From Haloarcula salina (GTDB lineage: Archaea > Halobacteriota > Halobacteria > Halobacteriales > Haloarculaceae), in the NCBI RefSeq assembly GCF_010119195.1, contig NZ_WRXL01000003.1, forward strand, positions 383,893 through 447,892: a DNA stretch of 64,000 nucleotides. The letters run 5' to 3'. The notes beneath the pieces are model-generated. The model was not told the DNA's origin, ran no database searches, and saw only the letters and a list, made by a program, of their open reading frames with translations. Both the position numbers and the translations under genes were made by a program. Of this stretch, positions 61,901-64,000 are shown piece after piece; positions within the stretch are counted from its first letter, which is position 1, and each line of letters opens with the position of its first letter.

Positions 61901-62269
61901 TCAGTCCTCGTAGGCGTGGGCGTCGTCGACCGCCGGCGCACCGACGACGAACGCGCGGGCCGGCTCGTCGGCCGACTCCGGCACGAACGCCCGCTGCGGG
62001 CTGTCGGGTTCGACGACGAACACCTCCTCGGCCCCCACCTCGAAAGTCTCCTCCGGCGTCTCGACGTGGAGCGTCCCCGAGCTGACGTAGAACACCTCCT
62101 CCTGCTCGTCGTGGGTGTGGTAGGCCAGCGGAATCTGCTCGCCGGGCGCGACGTCGTAGACGTTCGCCCCGAGGCTCTCCAGCCCGGCGGCCTCGCTGAC
62201 TGACCGCCGCGTGCACGGCCGCTCTGGCGTCGTCTCGATGTCCTCGACGGCGATGTGGTGGTATCCCAT
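61901..62269 (-). CDS. Cupin domain protein
   Basis: The 122-residue single-domain cupin shows LAYHTHDEQEEVFYVSSGTL (metal ligands His, His, Glu) and VEPDSPQRAFVPES (the second motif, without the usual third His). It may bind a metal or a small ligand. A CGTTTTACG box about 27 bases upstream of 62269 supports the start. It leads a two-gene unit with the 203-residue protein. Confidence 0.85.
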   Translation of the reverse strand: MGYHHIAVEDIETTPERPCTRRSVSEAAGLESLGANVYDVAPGEQIPLAYHTHDEQEEVFYVSSGTLHVETPEETFEVGAEEVFVVEPDSPQRAFVPESADEPARAFVVGAPAVDDAHAYED

Positions 62270-62363
62270 GGCAACCCCGTACGCCGTGCGTCCCCGTAAA
62301 ACGTCGGGGGGCGGCGACGGTCCCGGCCAAGTATTCACGGTCCCGCGGCCCGAAGTCGGGGCC

Positions 62364-62645
62364 ATGGAAGCCGACGGCGACACCGTCCGCGTCTGGCTGG
62401 TGGAGCGGACGTACTCCGACGACGAGCAGAACCTGATCATCCTCACGTACGCCACGACCGACGGCGAGCGCTACTTCCGCAAAGAGCGCGCCTTGACCTC
62501 CTTCTCCGACGTGCGCGACACGACCGCCGCCGTCGACGCCGACCCCGAGAACCTCGGGCGCGTCGACGATGCGGACTCGCAAGCCCAGTACGCCGCCGAG
62601 GCGACGCGGATGGCGGAGGCCCACGACCCGGACGACGTCATCTGA
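62364..62645 (+). CDS. Small acidic protein, unknown function
   Basis: The 93-residue protein begins EADGDTVRVWLVERTYSDDE, then NLIILTYATTDGERYFRKER and an acidic helical end ATRMAEAHDPDDVI. It looks like a small alpha-beta domain. An AAGTATTCA box about 27-34 bases upstream fixes the ATG at 62364. I recall similar sequences in many haloarchaea, without function. Confidence 0.72.
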   Translation: MEADGDTVRVWLVERTYSDDEQNLIILTYATTDGERYFRKERALTSFSDVRDTTAAVDADPENLGRVDDADSQAQYAAEATRMAEAHDPDDVI

Positions 62646-62705
62646 GGTGACGCCCTGCGCACGTCGGGGAAAGACCTGACCGTGGGGAGCCGCAAGGTCC
62701 TGTCA

Positions 62706-63887
62706 ATGACGGAACTGGACGGTCGAGACGGGCCGGCGACGTTCGCGCGCCGATACACGAAGACGTGGGTCCACGCCGTCGCCACGGCGGCGCTGACGGC
62801 GTTCGGGACGCTGACCGTCGTCGACAACCGGTTCGCCGCCGTCGCCATCGCGGCGTACGTCGTCCCGCCCGTCGCGCTGTACCTCAGCGCCGACGGAGAG
62901 GCCGGCACGGGCGCGGAGGCCGACACGTCGGCTGAGTCCGTGAGGGGTGGCCCTCCGTCGGCGGAGTCCGAGCCAGGCGCGGCCACGTCGTCGGCCACCG
63001 ACGCCGCGTCTGCCGGCGAATCTCGGTGGACGGCCGCGTCGGTCCCGACCGACGCCCGCCTGCACGACGCGGCGTCGACCGATGCGGGCGCGTACGCCGT
63101 CGGCGCGGACGGCACCCTCGTCGCGGACACCGGTGCGGGCTGGGAGACGGTGCTCTCCGATGGGCCGCGCGCCCAGTCACAGCCGCTCCGCGGGGTCGAC
63201 GCGGTCGGCGACGGCGGCGTCTGGATCACGGGCGACGGCGGGACGGTCGCCCGGATCGACCCAGAGACCGGGCGGCACGTCGACCACTCTGACCCGGCCG
63301 GAGACACGTCGAACCTCGTCGCCGTGGCCGCGACGACCGGGCCGGACGGCGAGCGCGTCCTGCTCGGCGACGGGTCGGGGCGGGTCCGCCGGGGCGACTA
63401 CCGCGACGGGAGCGTCGCCTGGCGCGAGCCCGTGACGCCCGGGAGCGGGTCGAGCCTCGCCGGCCTCGCCCTCGGGGGCGACGCTGGCTGGGTCTGCGAT
63501 ACCAGCCAGCGTGTGTTCGAGACCGACGACGCCGGACGGTCGTTCACCGAGTCGGGTATCGATGACGTCTCCGGGACGCTGACCGACGTGGCCGCGACGG
63601 GAGCGGGACCCATCGTCGGCACCGACGCCGGCGTCGTCTACCGGACGGATTCGGGCTCGTGGACGCCGGAACGGGTCGCTGACACCGCGCTCCGGTCCGT
63701 GGCCGGTCGGGGTGATCGCTGGCTCGCGTGCGGTGCGGACGGCGCGGTTTTCGAGCGAGCGGACGCCGCAGACTGGGAGCGCGCCGTGACTCCGACGGCC
63801 GAGACGCTCAACGGCGTCGCCGTCGGCGGGTCACGCGCCCTCGCCGTCGGCGACGGCGGCACCGTTCTCGAACGCGACGCTCGGTGA
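62706..63887 (+). CDS. Membrane-anchored beta-propeller protein
   Basis: The 393-residue protein has two hydrophobic helices (about 20-60), a Ser/Ala-rich linker to about 105, then a propeller region. Repeats of about 45-50 residues each carry a GDGG or GADG turn: YAVGADGTLVADTGAGWETV, VWITGDGGTVARIDPETGRH, VLLGDGSGRVRRGDYRDGSV and WLACGADGAVFERADAADWE. These resemble YCF48/BNR-type blades, likely six. The blades should face outside if both helices span. No clear TATA box was found; an in-frame start at 62682 is possible. Confidence 0.78.
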   Translation: MTELDGRDGPATFARRYTKTWVHAVATAALTAFGTLTVVDNRFAAVAIAAYVVPPVALYLSADGEAGTGAEADTSAESVRGGPPSAESEPGAATSSATDAASAGESRWTAASVPTDARLHDAASTDAGAYAVGADGTLVADTGAGWETVLSDGPRAQSQPLRGVDAVGDGGVWITGDGGTVARIDPETGRHVDHSDPAGDTSNLVAVAATTGPDGERVLLGDGSGRVRRGDYRDGSVAWREPVTPGSGSSLAGLALGGDAGWVCDTSQRVFETDDAGRSFTESGIDDVSGTLTDVAATGAGPIVGTDAGVVYRTDSGSWTPERVADTALRSVAGRGDRWLACGADGAVFERADAADWERAVTPTAETLNGVAVGGSRALAVGDGGTVLERDAR

Positions 63888-63909
63888 CGCTCGGTCACAA
63901 AAGCAGTCC

Positions 63910-63927
63910 GGCGGCACTGAGGCCGCC
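63910..63927 (+). terminator. Small hairpin after the propeller gene
   Basis: GGCGGC and GCCGCC arms (63910-63915 and 63922-63927) with a 6-base loop lie 22 bases past the propeller stop. TTAGTTCGTTTT follows. This could end transcription. Confidence 0.4.
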
Positions 63928-63985
63928 TTAGTTCGTTTTGGCGTCGGCGATGCTGGAAGCCGATGGCGCTCGCACAGAGGCGAGC

Positions 63986-64000
63986 TTAGTTCGTCTTCGC
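63986..64000 (-). other. Possible end of a minus-strand gene cut by the window edge
   Basis: On the minus strand the last 15 bases read Ala-Lys-Thr-Asn-stop. An almost identical Ala-Lys-Thr-Asn-stop ends at 63928, 58 bases downstream and in another frame. Too little is present to name a gene. Confidence 0.25.

Overview
The window looks like the chromosome of a haloarchaeon (class Halobacteria). GC is high, most inferred proteins are rich in Asp and Glu, and many genes have a TATA-like box about 27 bases before the start codon, as expected for leaderless archaeal transcripts. Families that are typical of or restricted to haloarchaea are present: a HalOD1 protein, Cmi4-like and DUF5787-like proteins, a GlnK/Amt pair, Tsr3, PAS kinases and many small zinc-binding proteins. 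I cannot assign a genus. I saw no rRNA, tRNA, CRISPR array, complete insertion sequence or replication origin.

Layout. 0.1-2.3 kb (minus): amt-glnK-lrp, an ammonium uptake and nitrogen-signalling cluster. 2.75-5.7 kb (plus): a soluble chemotaxis-type transducer fused to a degenerate KaiC/RecA-like domain, followed by a PAS histidine kinase that overlaps it by one base. 5.7-8.7 kb (minus): four genes with 4-base overlaps around a DUF58 protein. 8.75-13.4 kb: hemB, an acidic protein with a Gly/Ala/Cys tail, a CinA-type protein and a membrane heterodisulfide-reductase-like Fe-S protein. 13.6-20.8 kb: a Cmi4-like regulator, a Cas4-like protein, a TsaC/redoxin/glutaredoxin cluster, a CNNM/CorC-type membrane protein, a PiT phosphate transporter and several small proteins.

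20.8-21.7 kb: a MntA/HepT-type toxin-antitoxin pair whose toxin gene carries two compensating frameshifts. 21.8-30.1 kb (plus): mutS, a receiver-PAS-GAF-PAS kinase with a palindromic insert beside its N-box, an ABC exporter and a LolA-like lipoprotein-type protein. 30.5-33 kb: a winged-helix/membrane protein pair, small proteins and hisA. 33-36.7 kb (minus): a large secreted GH97 glycosidase. 36.9-41.8 kb: a DUF5787-like protein, a HalOD1 protein, a PhnP-like hydrolase, a UspA protein and an AAA ATPase. 41.9-43.6 kb: a membrane protein with five YegP-type repeats, divergent from the AAA ATPase.

43.7-49.6 kb: a PNPOx-like protein, a thiolase whose last 83 bases are repeated 224 bases downstream, Nudix, DUF47, a 48-residue protein, a thioesterase and a Na+/H+ antiporter. 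49.7-55.2 kb: an MBL hydrolase, UspA, serS, a SnoaL-like protein, a peroxiredoxin with a very long acidic tail, Tsr3 and a 37-residue zinc protein. 55.3-64 kb: an enolase-superfamily protein, a zinc ribbon/98-residue protein/Get3-ArsA operon, cstA, a PAS kinase, a cupin pair and a membrane-anchored beta-propeller. Most of the window is housekeeping or regulatory core. The clearest anomalies are the broken HepT toxin, the duplicated thiolase end with its palindrome, and several unusual domain fusions.
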